Origin: a virus
IMG/VR virus record: IMGVR_UViG_3300042314_000891
Coordinates: 21,799 to 85,798 of that record
Direction: 5' to 3' (one strand)
Length of the DNA stretch: 64,000 nt
Positions 55,065 to 63,907 of this stretch are shown piece after piece (position 1 is the stretch's first letter; every line of letters starts with the position of its first letter). Both the position numbers and the translations under genes were made by a program. The notes beneath the pieces were generated by a model, which was not told the origin of the DNA, ran no database searches, and saw nothing but the letters and a program-made list of their open reading frames with translations.

Positions 55065-57548
55065 ATGAGGAAACTATTTTTATTATCAATTCTGTTACTT
55101 TCACATCAAATTTTCTCTCAAAACCTTTCAGGTAAAGTAAAAACAAACAAAGAAGAACTTATAGGTGTAACAATTTGGCTTACCAATGATACAACAAATA
55201 AGAAAGTAGGAACAACATCTGATATTGAATCCAAATATCAATTTACCAATATAGCAAAAGGAAAGTATTCAATCAAAGCATCTTTCGTTGGATACAAAGA
55301 ATACACTAAAGATATTACAATTGATACTACAACTAACCTTGATATTCAGTTAGAAGAAGATACGAAAGTATTACAAGAAGTTGTAGTAAAGCAAGTAGCA
55401 AAGAAAGAAACTGCAACTGCACTTATCAACACACTTAAAGCATCTTACATTGTAGCAGATGGTTTATCAATTGAATCCATAAAGAAAACACCAGATAGAA
55501 CTGTTGGAGATGCACTTAAAAGAGTAAGTGGTGTAACAATCCAAAACGATAAGTTTGTTTTAGTTAGAGGTTTAGCTGATAGATACAACTCGGCTCTACT
55601 AAACAAATCAATCTTACCATCAACCGAACCCGATAGAAGGGCATTCTCATTTGATATTATCCCAACATCACTTATAGATAATATCATCATCAACAAAGGA
55701 GCATCTGCAAACCTACCGGGTGATTTCGCAGGAGGTTTAGTACAAATAACAACAAAAGAAGTTAGTGGTGATTTCTTTAATATATCATTGGGAGGAAGCT
55801 GGGGTTCATTATCAACAGGACAGGATTTTAAGTTGGTAGACCCTATACAATTCCCAACATCATTCCCATCAACAAACACATATAGAATTGCTGGATTAGG
55901 TGATAGGAGAGCATACACTAAACTAATAGGTTCACCACAAACCGAAACATCAACATCTATTCCAAACTTAAATGGTAACTTATCATTTGGTGTTGTGAAA
56001 AACAAATGGAACATCTTATTCAGTTCAACTGCAAGAAACACATACTCTGCTAATACAACTGAAAGAATAGATTACCAATCATCTACCGAATTAGCATACA
56101 ACTATAAAGACCTAAATTACTCAAATGTACAATCATTAAACGGATTATTAAACATAGTGTATTTGGGAGAGAATCGTTATAGTTGGAAAACACTTGCTAA
56201 CTACCAAAACGAAAAATCATTTTTAAGTAGAGTTGGTGAAAACTATGATAATGTTCAGTATGTAGATAGTAAATCATCTAACTCAATTCAAAAGTTAGTA
56301 TTCAACACACAATTTGAAGGTAAGTTTAAAACATTAGATTTTAATCTAGGGTACAATCTTATGTTGAGAGACCAACCCGATTATAGAGTAACACCTTATA
56401 TATCATCTTTATACACATCAACTCCCTACTCAATAGCATGGAGAGATACCTATCGTTTTTGGAGTGTAATGGATGAAAACTCATTCAATGGGGGATTAAA
56501 CAAATCCATAGGAGATATTCGTTTAGGAGTGGGTTATTTAAAGAAATTGAGAAACTTCAAAGCAAGAATATTCAGATACGAATCAACTGATTTGTTAAAT
56601 GAGATTACAAACAACACCGATAGATATACTGCCGATTTTGATTTGGCAAACGGATATGTAATGTATGAAAAAGAAATTGATAACCTAAAATTAAACACAG
56701 GTTTTAGAACGGAATATAATTTATTCAAAGTTCAAACATCGGATTTCGGTGGACAGAGGATTTCAGTAGATAGAGAATATTTGGATATACTACCATCATT
56801 AAACGCAACATATTCAACATCGGAAAAAACAAAGGTTAGATTATCCGTAAGTAAAACATTAGCAAGACCAGAGTTTAGAGAGGTAGCTAATTTTGCGTAT
56901 TATGACTTTGTTAGAAACGCACAACTATTAGGAAATCCAAACTTACAAAAAACGGATATATTCAATTCAGATATAAAGTTCGAGTTGTATCCTAAATCAG
57001 GTGAGAATATATCAATCGGTTTCTTTGGTAAAAAGTTCTTCAATCCAATTGAGCAAGTTGTAGCAGATGGTTCAGTTCCATCTAATTTATTACTAACATA
57101 TAAAAACCCAAAAGAAGCATTGGTATATGGAGTTGAGATTGAACTTCGTAAAAAAATAAATGATTGGATAGATTTATATTCAAACACATCGTTTATCAAC
57201 TCGGAAGTACAAATCGGTTCAGTAAAAAGACAATTGCAAGGACAATCAAACTATGTAGTAAATGGTGGATTGAACTTACATAAAAACAACAATACATTCA
57301 ACATATCATACAATAGAGTTGGAGATAGAATATCAGCAGTAGGATTTCAAGGATACCCTGATATATTTGAAAACTCTCGTGATGTAGTTGATATTGTTAT
57401 TCTTCGTAAAATTAAAAACGGAGAAATTAAATTAGCAGTATCGGATATATTCAGACAACCATTTGAGTATTACCAAAAACCAAATAGAACTTTAATTAAA
57501 ACAAACAACGAAACAACAGTTTCACTAACACTAAATTACAACCTATGA
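55065..57548 (+). CDS. TonB-dependent outer-membrane receptor
   Basis: 827 aa. Signal peptide MRKLFLLSILLLSHQIFSQ, then a carboxypeptidase-regulatory-like domain (about 20-95: LSGKVKTNKEELIGVTIWL ... SFVGYKEYTKDITI), a plug domain (about 115-235: SIKKTPDRTVGDALKRVSGV, FVLVRGLADRYNSALLN, INKGASANLPGDFAGGLVQI) and a full 22-strand-type barrel to the C-terminus (SLTLNYN). This is the Bacteroidota layout of receptors that import ligands with TonB energy. It looks intact. A TonB receptor in a phage genome is very unusual; it may replace a receptor the host lost, exclude other phages, or feed the infected cell. Confidence 0.88.
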   Translation: MRKLFLLSILLLSHQIFSQNLSGKVKTNKEELIGVTIWLTNDTTNKKVGTTSDIESKYQFTNIAKGKYSIKASFVGYKEYTKDITIDTTTNLDIQLEEDTKVLQEVVVKQVAKKETATALINTLKASYIVADGLSIESIKKTPDRTVGDALKRVSGVTIQNDKFVLVRGLADRYNSALLNKSILPSTEPDRRAFSFDIIPTSLIDNIIINKGASANLPGDFAGGLVQITTKEVSGDFFNISLGGSWGSLSTGQDFKLVDPIQFPTSFPSTNTYRIAGLGDRRAYTKLIGSPQTETSTSIPNLNGNLSFGVVKNKWNILFSSTARNTYSANTTERIDYQSSTELAYNYKDLNYSNVQSLNGLLNIVYLGENRYSWKTLANYQNEKSFLSRVGENYDNVQYVDSKSSNSIQKLVFNTQFEGKFKTLDFNLGYNLMLRDQPDYRVTPYISSLYTSTPYSIAWRDTYRFWSVMDENSFNGGLNKSIGDIRLGVGYLKKLRNFKARIFRYESTDLLNEITNNTDRYTADFDLANGYVMYEKEIDNLKLNTGFRTEYNLFKVQTSDFGGQRISVDREYLDILPSLNATYSTSEKTKVRLSVSKTLARPEFREVANFAYYDFVRNAQLLGNPNLQKTDIFNSDIKFELYPKSGENISIGFFGKKFFNPIEQVVADGSVPSNLLLTYKNPKEALVYGVEIELRKKINDWIDLYSNTSFINSEVQIGSVKRQLQGQSNYVVNGGLNLHKNNNTFNISYNRVGDRISAVGFQGYPDIFENSRDVVDIVILRKIKNGEIKLAVSDIFRQPFEYYQKPNRTLIKTNNETTVSLTLNYNL

Positions 57549-58747
57549 AAAAATTATTAGTATTGTTCGCAAGTTTAACAATGTTTGCATGTTCCAAAGA
57601 TTTAGGTGGAGATGTAGCACCTGTAAATGTACCAACATCAACAACTTTGAGTGGTAATATCACATCAACTACAACTCTTACATCGGATAAAGAGTGGGTA
57701 TTAAAAGGATATGTTTATGTAACCGATGGTGCTAAACTTATCATTCAACCTGGCACAACAATCAAATCTGATATAAGTGAGAAAGGTGCATTGTGTATTG
57801 AAAGAGGAGCACAAATTGTAGCAGAAGGTACTGCATCAAAACCAATCATATTCACATCTGGTAGACCAGTAGGTGAAAGAACTCCTGGTGATTGGGGTGG
57901 TATTGTGATATTGGGTAGAGCAAAAACCAATAGAACATCAGAACCAACTATCGAAGGTGGTATTGGTAGAGCGTTTGGTGGAACAAACGATTTAGATAAT
58001 AGCGGTATCTTAAAATATGTTCGTATTGAATACGCAGGTATTGCTGCAATGCCAAACTCTGAAATCAACGCATTAACATTGGGTGGTGTTGGTAGTGGAA
58101 CAATCATTGAGAATGTTCAAACTATCTACGCTAATGATGATGCATTTGAGTTCTTTGGTGGAACTGTAAATGCAAAAAACTTATACGCATACGGAACTGC
58201 GGATGATGATTATGATTTTGATTTTGGATATAGAGGTAAAGTATCTAATTCAGTTTCTAAAAGAGACCCACAATTTGTAGATAATGGCGATGCAGGAAAT
58301 GGTGTAGAGTGTGATAATGATGGTACAGGTTCAACCGCAGAACCATTCACACATCCTATTTTAGATAATATGATTTTAGTTGGACCAAACGATGTGGCAT
58401 CTTTACCAAACCATAATTTAGCAATGAGATGGAGAAGAGCAACTCAATTTGAAGTATATAATTCTACAATCATTGGATATATGAAAGGTGGTTTCTCAAT
58501 GGAAAGTAATGAAACTGCACAATTCTACAAAGATGGTGTAAGTAAGTTTCAAAACAATAAAATTGGTTCATACAACTTATTAAACTTTATCAGTAAGGCA
58601 ACTACCATTATTACATCGGATGCAGTTAAAACAAAAGCATTAAGTGAAGGTAATACTGAAATAACTTTAACTGCAGCTGAAATTGAAACTTTATCTAAAC
58701 CAACTTGGACAGCAGGTTGGACTAAATTCCCAACGAAAGGAAACTAA
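57545..58747 (+). CDS. Outer-membrane lipoprotein partner of the TonB receptor
   Basis: 400 aa, ATGA overlap with the receptor. Lipobox MFAC with Cys at 16. Beta-helix-like repeats with GAKLIIQPGTTIKSDISEKG, PGDWGGIVILGRAKTNR, TIEGGIGRAFGGTNDLDNSG and ILKYVRIEYAG are common in Bacteroidota lipoproteins encoded directly after TonB receptors. Probably a ligand-binding surface partner. The tight pairing suggests both were acquired as one unit. Confidence 0.75.
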   Translation: MKKLLVLFASLTMFACSKDLGGDVAPVNVPTSTTLSGNITSTTTLTSDKEWVLKGYVYVTDGAKLIIQPGTTIKSDISEKGALCIERGAQIVAEGTASKPIIFTSGRPVGERTPGDWGGIVILGRAKTNRTSEPTIEGGIGRAFGGTNDLDNSGILKYVRIEYAGIAAMPNSEINALTLGGVGSGTIIENVQTIYANDDAFEFFGGTVNAKNLYAYGTADDDYDFDFGYRGKVSNSVSKRDPQFVDNGDAGNGVECDNDGTGSTAEPFTHPILDNMILVGPNDVASLPNHNLAMRWRRATQFEVYNSTIIGYMKGGFSMESNETAQFYKDGVSKFQNNKIGSYNLLNFISKATTIITSDAVKTKALSEGNTEITLTAAEIETLSKPTWTAGWTKFPTKGN

Positions 58748-58748
58748 A

Positions 58749-59462
58749 ATGAAAGATAAATTAACTATCATCATTCCATCAAAAAACGAAAGCGATACTT
58801 TATATGATTGCTTACAATTTTTGTATAATCAAACGGATATAGATGGTGTTAGAGTTATAGTAGCAGATATATCGGATGACCCGTATTCGGTTGGTATCTT
58901 ATATAAGGCAAGAAGTTATTTCAAAGATAAATTAAAAATTGAAGTAATAAAAGGTGGGTATCCATCGGAGGGTAGATTGGCAGGTTCTAAACTTGCCACT
59001 ACTCCTTACATTCTTTTTTTAGATGCAGATGTAATGGTTATGAATACCAATCTATTAAGTGATATATTCAAAAAATTAGAAGCAAAGAAAATACAATTAT
59101 TAACTACACCATTTAAAACTGCAAAAAGATGGGATTGGGTATTTCGTATTTTTGATATATTCCAATGGTTGAGTGTAAAGATAAACACACCATTCGCAGT
59201 AGGTGGATTTCAGTTATGGGATAGACAAGCATATTGGTATGTGGGTGGATATGTAAAAGATGAATTGTTTGCGGAAGATTATTCACTTTCATCAAAATCA
59301 AATCCAAAGTATTTCCATATTCATAAAACAAAAGGAGTTTGGACATCACCTAGAAGATTTGAAAAGAAAGGTGTATTCTATATGGTTTCTTTAATGATAC
59401 AAAGTTACATCAACAGAAATAATCCTGAATTTTTCAAACAACATCACAATTATTGGACTTAA
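58749..59462 (+). CDS. Family 2 glycosyltransferase
   Basis: 237 aa from ATG 58749 (an upstream in-frame ATG would overlap the lipoprotein gene). LTIIIPSKNESDTLYDCLQF, then EGRLAGSKLATTPYILFLDA with the D-x-D-like LDADVMV and a late FAEDYSLS (the catalytic Asp of GT2) show a GT-A enzyme. No transmembrane tail except a short hydrophobic part near 150. In an envelope-gene block it probably decorates lipid or surface glycan. Confidence 0.8.
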   Translation: MKDKLTIIIPSKNESDTLYDCLQFLYNQTDIDGVRVIVADISDDPYSVGILYKARSYFKDKLKIEVIKGGYPSEGRLAGSKLATTPYILFLDADVMVMNTNLLSDIFKKLEAKKIQLLTTPFKTAKRWDWVFRIFDIFQWLSVKINTPFAVGGFQLWDRQAYWYVGGYVKDELFAEDYSLSSKSNPKYFHIHKTKGVWTSPRRFEKKGVFYMVSLMIQSYINRNNPEFFKQHHNYWT

Positions 59463-59463
59463 T

Positions 59464-59559
59464 ATGGGTACTATATTTCCTTTTCTTTTTGGATTCGCAG
59501 TTGTTATAGCAGGTTGTATTGTTATGATGATTGTAGACCAAATTTCTAAAAAAAGATAA
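59464..59559 (+). CDS. Small single-span membrane protein
   Basis: 31 aa, almost entirely one transmembrane helix (IFPFLFGFAVVIAGCIVMMI) with a basic QISKKR end. Begins 1 nt after the glycosyltransferase stop and its stop overlaps the next ATG by 1 nt, so it is translated in series. Function unknown. Confidence 0.55.
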   Translation: MGTIFPFLFGFAVVIAGCIVMMIVDQISKKR

Positions 59560-60272
59560 TGTATAAATACATAATCGCATCCGATTTACATTTAGGTACA
59601 AAACATAGTAAAGCAAAGGAGTTCTTACAATTCATAGAAGAAAACCCCTGCGAACAACTTATTCTCAATGGGGATATAGTTGATGGGTGGGCATTACAAA
59701 GAGGAACTAAATGGAGAACATCTCACACAAAGGTAATTGCTAAACTAATTAAATTATCTACAAAACAAAAGGTAGTTTGGATAAGAGGTAATCACGATGA
59801 TTTTCTAAAAGATTTTACGGGTACTAATTTGGGTAATATAAAAATCAGAGAAGATTATATTATCACCGCAGATAAAAGATACTTTATATTTCATGGAGAT
59901 ATTATAGATGTTTTTATTACAAAATACAAATGGTTATCACAAATAGGAGCATTTGGATATGATTTTGCTTTATTGCTAAATGATGTGTATAATCGGTATC
60001 GTAAGTGGAGAAACCTACCATATTATTCAATCTCACAAAGAATAAAAGAGGGTGTTAAGATAGCAACAAACTATGTTAATGATTTCGAAACAACTGCAAT
60101 TAAAATGGCAAGTGATAAGATGTGTGATGGGGTTATTTGTGGGCACATACACCAACCTGCAGATAGAATGATTGGTAAAAAACACTATCTTAATTCAGGT
60201 GATTGGGTTGAGAATATGACAGCAATTTGTATAAAATTGGATAATACAATTGAGGTTAAATCTTTTAAGTGA
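59559..60272 (+). CDS. LpxH-like metallophosphoesterase
   Basis: 237 aa. ASDLHLGTKHSKA, LNGDIVDGW, IRGNHDDF, YFIFHGDIID and CGHIHQPAD are the complete calcineurin-type metal motifs in the order seen in UDP-2,3-diacylglucosamine pyrophosphatases. LpxH hydrolyses a lipid A precursor. With the GT2 gene it suggests alteration of lipopolysaccharide during infection. Substrate not proven. Confidence 0.8.
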   Translation: MYKYIIASDLHLGTKHSKAKEFLQFIEENPCEQLILNGDIVDGWALQRGTKWRTSHTKVIAKLIKLSTKQKVVWIRGNHDDFLKDFTGTNLGNIKIREDYIITADKRYFIFHGDIIDVFITKYKWLSQIGAFGYDFALLLNDVYNRYRKWRNLPYYSISQRIKEGVKIATNYVNDFETTAIKMASDKMCDGVICGHIHQPADRMIGKKHYLNSGDWVENMTAICIKLDNTIEVKSFK

Positions 60273-60302
60273 TATTTATATAAGTAGAAAATATCATAAT
60301 GA

Positions 60303-61901
60303 TTGAAAAAGTTAAGAATACTATTAAGTGTATTATTCATATTCTGTCTAGCTTTCAAAGCTAACGGACAAACAACATTTACACAAACATTCATAGATAA
60401 GTGCAGTGGTGAGGTAAAGCTTGCCACTACTACCTATGTCAATGGAAATGCCTTTGTATCATTCTATGACCAAATGAAAGTATTTACACCCGATGAAGTT
60501 CAAAGTGGTGCAATGCGAATTTGGTTACAATCGGTATATATTGCATACTCTAATAGAGGATGTGCTGTAACAGTAGTTCAACAAACAGTTCAACAAACAG
60601 TAAATCAGGCAGTTCAGCAAGCGGCAGCGGCGGCAGCAACGCAAGCGGCGGCGGCAGCTGCATCGAAAGCTGCGGAGGCGGCGGCTTCAGCAGCTGCATC
60701 GGCGGCGGCTTCAAAAGCGGCGGAGGCGGCAGCCTCAAAAGCCGCAGAAGAGGCGGCAGCAAAAGCGGCGGCAGAAGCGGCCTCAAAAGCTGCGGCAGCA
60801 GCTGCATCGGCGGCGGCTTCAAAAGCAGCTGGTTCGGCGGCGGGTGGAGCCGCATCATCGGCAGCTGGTTCGGCGGCTGGTGGGGCAGCTTCATCGGCAG
60901 CAGCTTCCGCAGTTCCACCCCCACCACCAACTCCATCAGCACCAACCCCATCCGCTCCTGCACCAGCAGCCAATAACACACCTGCGCCAGCAAGTGGTGG
61001 TTCATCACAAAGTGGGGGAGGAGGAGCTGCTCCAAAAGCCGAAGCAAAAGCTGAAGCAAAAGCAGAGGCAAAGGCTGAAGCTAAATCGGAAAGTAAGAGT
61101 GAATCCAAATCTGAATCTAAATCCGAATCAAAAGAAGAATCCAAATCAGAAAGTAAGAGTGAGGAAAAGAAAGAAGAATCTAAATCCGAATCTAAAAAAG
61201 AAGAAAAGAAAGAGGAGAAGAAGGAAGAAAAGAAAAAGGCTGCAATAATAAACCCATTACTATTTGCATCCGATTTAAGTGTAGTTCAATCCGATACTGC
61301 TAATTGGGATGCTATCATAACACTGGGTGTATCTCGTTCATCGGCAGCAGGTAATGTTAGTTATTCAGGAACATCTATGATATGGTCTAGCTTAAAGCAA
61401 TTTGCTTTGAGTGGTGGTATTACTAAAATGAACTTAAAGGATGGTGCATTAGTATCTATGAACTCCTATTCAGTTACTACTGCATATTTAAGTGGAACTT
61501 TAATGGGATTGGCTGGATTTACTTGGATTAAACCACATCCTAAATTTGGTGTATATGGTTACAATGTGGGTTTGGTTAATTTACTATCACCACAAGAAAC
61601 TGGTGGGTATTCGTATAGTATGAGTAGTTCAACAGTTGCGTTTTGGACTAAACCATATCAAATGAATAAAAAACTAACTCTATCACCACAGATATTTACA
61701 ATGATGCCAGGTGCTAATTGGGATACTTCAAATGGGGATATAAAAATGGGTAAAGACTTTGGATTTCTATTAGGAACATCCGTAGATTATAAATTATCCA
61801 AAAAGTTTGGTTTGAGTTTCAACTATAAGATAAATACATCAACTGCTTCAGGAGCACCTATATTAAGTAATTTCTTAATAGGTTCTAGATTAATGCTTTA
61901 G
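60303..61901 (+). CDS. Exported low-complexity (Ala/Lys/Glu/Ser) protein with C-terminal beta domain
   Basis: 532 aa, TTG start at 60303: a full signal peptide MKKLRILLSVLFIFCLAFKA follows, and no ATG is in frame. Residues about 100-210 are Ala-rich with AAASKAAEAA-type repeats, then a Pro/Ala stretch, EAKA repeats and SKSE/KKEE repeats to about 315; the DNA there is unusually GC-rich (GCGGCGG tracts). The final 215 residues are beta-rich and end like the barrel at 49685, with LTLSPQIFTMMPGAN and GFLLGTSVDYKLSKKFGLSF. May be a rod-like surface fibre anchored by the barrel. Confidence 0.65.
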   Translation: MKKLRILLSVLFIFCLAFKANGQTTFTQTFIDKCSGEVKLATTTYVNGNAFVSFYDQMKVFTPDEVQSGAMRIWLQSVYIAYSNRGCAVTVVQQTVQQTVNQAVQQAAAAAATQAAAAAASKAAEAAASAAASAAASKAAEAAASKAAEEAAAKAAAEAASKAAAAAASAAASKAAGSAAGGAASSAAGSAAGGAASSAAASAVPPPPPTPSAPTPSAPAPAANNTPAPASGGSSQSGGGGAAPKAEAKAEAKAEAKAEAKSESKSESKSESKSESKEESKSESKSEEKKEESKSESKKEEKKEEKKEEKKKAAIINPLLFASDLSVVQSDTANWDAIITLGVSRSSAAGNVSYSGTSMIWSSLKQFALSGGITKMNLKDGALVSMNSYSVTTAYLSGTLMGLAGFTWIKPHPKFGVYGYNVGLVNLLSPQETGGYSYSMSSSTVAFWTKPYQMNKKLTLSPQIFTMMPGANWDTSNGDIKMGKDFGFLLGTSVDYKLSKKFGLSFNYKINTSTASGAPILSNFLIGSRLML

Positions 61902-62056
61902 ATTCCTAAAACATCATCCATTTCTTCAATAACTTGTTTGGTAATATCAGTTTGACCAGCAAGGTTTAATCCTGCCATAGTAATACTAAATACCGCAGCC
62001 GAAACTACAATTGTTCCAATTGAATAAACTAATGCTTTTGTAAAAAATGTTTTCAT
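61898..62056 (-). CDS. Small membrane protein, only minus-strand gene
   Basis: 52 aa read from 62056 to 61898: MKTFFTKALVYSIGTIVVSA then a second hydrophobic part and an acidic QVIEEMDDVLGI end. It starts with a basic residue pair and one TM helix. The stop overlaps the convergent gene's stop by 4 nt. It is divergent from the 62175 gene, so both starts share the 62057-62174 region. Function unknown. Confidence 0.65.
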   Translation of the reverse strand: MKTFFTKALVYSIGTIVVSAAVFSITMAGLNLAGQTDITKQVIEEMDDVLGI

Positions 62057-62108
62057 ATAACCCCCGAATGTATATATAAATATATTAAAAAAATATTTTG
62101 GAAAAGAC

Positions 62109-62139
62109 TTGACTTTCTTATTTATTTTGCGTACCTTTA
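62109..62139 (+). promoter_or_regulatory. Second-class promoter
   Basis: TTGACT 62109-62114 and TACCTTTA 62132-62139; then a leader with AGTTAAACATAAACAATAAA before the ATG at 62175. Confidence 0.65.
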
Positions 62140-62174
62140 CTATGTAATAAAAGTTAAACATAAACAATAAAAAT

Positions 62175-62405
62175 ATGAGAAACGGATTAAGTATTTCAAC
62201 ATTAAAAGAAATTGAAGCAGAGTTTGGTGACTTTGAAATCAAACAAGTTTTTGGTGGTAGTTATGATGTGTTTTTCCGATTTGGTTATTGGAGAAGCGTT
62301 GATGTGGCTAAATTGCAGGACATCATCGGTGGTATGAATGAGGTGGTTGAAGATGCAGATTACGATGAGGATTGCGGATATTTATTTATGTATCGTCTAA
62401 AATAA
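62175..62405 (+). CDS. Small early-type protein
   Basis: 76 aa, acidic. LSISTLKEIEAEFGDFEIKQ, then a beta hairpin FGGSYDVFFRFGYWRSVDVA and an Asp-rich end. Expressed from the second-class promoter. No family known. Confidence 0.6.
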   Translation: MRNGLSISTLKEIEAEFGDFEIKQVFGGSYDVFFRFGYWRSVDVAKLQDIIGGMNEVVEDADYDEDCGYLFMYRLK

Positions 62406-62428
62406 TTAAAAAATATTTGAGAAAAGAC

Positions 62429-62495
62429 TTGACTTTCTCATTTATTTTACTTACCTTTATAGAGTAATAAGAGTTAAACATAAAACAACAAAGAT
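62429..62495 (+). promoter_or_regulatory. Second-class promoter and shared leader
   Basis: TTGACT 62429-62434 and TACCTTTA 62452-62459, then the leader AGAGTAATAAGAGTTAAAC plus ATAAAACAACAAAGAT, the same as before 24890. Confidence 0.7.
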
Positions 62496-62726
62496 ATGAA
62501 CACAATTAGAGAGTATTATGTAGAGAATTTCCCAACCGATGATTTGGGATTAGAACTTAACGAAACCCCTACCTTTTCCGGCCTATTAAATCAACTGATT
62601 GTAAATGGTGATGTTTACCGATACATAGGTGTTACTGATAGTGTAATCAGAGAGAGATTGTTTGAAAGGTTAGCTGAAGAGCTTGAAGTGAGTTACGATT
62701 ATGTATATAACCTTTGGTTAAACTAA
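62496..62726 (+). CDS. Small early-type protein
   Basis: 76 aa, acidic, helical. NTIREYYVENFPTDDLGLEL and a C-terminal RLAEELEVSYDYVYNLWLN that looks like a small HTH-like bundle. Unknown family. Early-type promoter immediately upstream. Confidence 0.6.
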   Translation: MNTIREYYVENFPTDDLGLELNETPTFSGLLNQLIVNGDVYRYIGVTDSVIRERLFERLAEELEVSYDYVYNLWLN

Positions 62727-62738
62727 AATATAAAAGTT

Positions 62739-62915
62739 ATGAAAAATTACCAATTTAATTACTACGGCTGGGTGCCAGGTTACAATGATTTCGATGATGA
62801 GCAAATCCTCATCACTGCTCCCACAAAAGAGGAGGCAATCCAAATCTTCAATTCCAGAAAGCGGTTCATCAAATACGGACCAGAAATTATTGAGTTAGAC
62901 ACTTTAAATAAATAA
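62739..62915 (+). CDS. Small early-type protein
   Basis: 58 aa. NYYGWVPGYNDFDDEQILIT then TKEEAIQIFNSRKRF, an alpha/beta unit. Starts 12 nt after the previous gene, same transcript. No family known. Confidence 0.55.
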   Translation: MKNYQFNYYGWVPGYNDFDDEQILITAPTKEEAIQIFNSRKRFIKYGPEIIELDTLNK

Positions 62916-62918
62916 GAT

Positions 62919-63158
62919 ATGAGTTACATAAAATTTGATAGACACGCCAATATGACTTCAACAACACGAGGTGAAATTATGGATATTTTAAAAGAGGTTG
63001 ATTTCAATACTGGTTTTGACCTTATGAATATGTTATACGGATTATTTGACGGCTACCTTTACGATGATTTACTTGAAGTAGCTAGAGGTGCAAAAATAGA
63101 TAAAGCACTTTACAATAGAATAGAAAATGTAGTTTCAGTTATTAAAAATTATTTATAA
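62919..63158 (+). CDS. Small early-type protein
   Basis: 79 aa, helical, Asp/Leu-rich (TSTTRGEIMDILKEVDFNTG, LLEVARGAKIDKALYNRIEN). Starts 3 nt after the previous stop. Unknown function. Confidence 0.55.
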   Translation: MSYIKFDRHANMTSTTRGEIMDILKEVDFNTGFDLMNMLYGLFDGYLYDDLLEVARGAKIDKALYNRIENVVSVIKNYL

Positions 63159-63176
63159 ACTTTAAAAGATAAAACA

Positions 63177-63629
63177 ATGGGATTAGACATGTATTTAGAG
63201 AAGCGTACCTATGTTAGACAATGGGAGCATCAAACACCGGAAGAGCAGTACAATGTAGAAGTAACCAAAGGTGGTCAACCTGTAAAGATTGACCCAAAGC
63301 GTGTTACTTATGTGATTGAAGAGATTGGTTATTGGCGAAAGCAAAACCAAATCCACCAATGGTTCGTTGAGAATGTACAGAATGGTGTAGATAATTGTGG
63401 TGAGTATTGTGTTAGTAAAGGTCAGTTGGAAGATTTGTTGGAAATATGTAAGAAAATCCTAAACGATAATTCACGCGCAGAGGAATTATTACCAACTGCA
63501 AATGGTTTCTTCTTTGGTGGAACTGAATATGATGAATGGTACTTTGATGGTATTGAAAACACTATTGAGATTTTAGAAGAAGCATTATATGATACGAGTG
63601 CTGACTACTATTACTCTTCATCTTGGTAA
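63177..63629 (+). CDS. Phage protein of unknown function (GLDMYL-type)
   Basis: 150 aa. Begins MGLDMYLEKRTYVRQWEHQ, a start typical of a widespread phage/bacterial family of unknown function; contains VTYVIEEIGYWRKQNQIHQW, then ELLPTANGFFFGGTEYDEWY and FDGIENTIEILEEAL. Aromatic and acidic; possibly a small enzyme or host-inhibitor. Long runs of Tyr/Ser end the protein. Confidence 0.65.
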   Translation: MGLDMYLEKRTYVRQWEHQTPEEQYNVEVTKGGQPVKIDPKRVTYVIEEIGYWRKQNQIHQWFVENVQNGVDNCGEYCVSKGQLEDLLEICKKILNDNSRAEELLPTANGFFFGGTEYDEWYFDGIENTIEILEEALYDTSADYYYSSSW

Positions 63630-63630
63630 T

Positions 63631-63906
63631 ATGAAACGGATACTAACATTTTATACGATTATCATAGTACTAGGTGCTATGATTTTCGGAGCTTGTTCAA
63701 ATGACCCAATGTCAAAAGAACGATTGGGTAAAGATGATGGGTTTGAGGTAGAATACCTTTTTGAGAAAGATGGTGTAAAAATGTATCGTTTTTATGATGC
63801 ACCGCATTATCATTATTTTACAAGTAGAGGTGAAACTATAACAACACAAACAAGTGGTAGTGGTAAACACGAAACTCGTCACGAAGAAAACATAAAATCT
63901 TATTAA
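63631..63906 (+). CDS. Small lipoprotein
   Basis: 91 aa from ATG 63631 (in-frame upstream ATG lies inside the previous gene). Signal segment MKRILTFYTIIIVLGAMIF then lipobox FGAC. The mature part KMYRFYDAPHYHYFTSRGET is seen in small phage lipoproteins. May act in superinfection exclusion or lysis control; unproved. Confidence 0.6.
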   Translation: MKRILTFYTIIIVLGAMIFGACSNDPMSKERLGKDDGFEVEYLFEKDGVKMYRFYDAPHYHYFTSRGETITTQTSGSGKHETRHEENIKSY

Positions 63907-63907
63907 T

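Noticed and set aside
60614-61144. Reverse Ala/Pro-rich ORFs and forward Gly/Ser-rich ORF in the low-complexity gene
   Set aside because: Repeat DNA lacks stops in all frames; only the 60303 frame has a signal peptide and a folded end.
45601-62056. Host chromosome fragment joined to phage DNA
   Set aside because: The genes look host-like, but strand, 1-nt overlaps, AT content and promoters continue those of the flanking phage genes. Assembly error cannot be fully excluded without reads.
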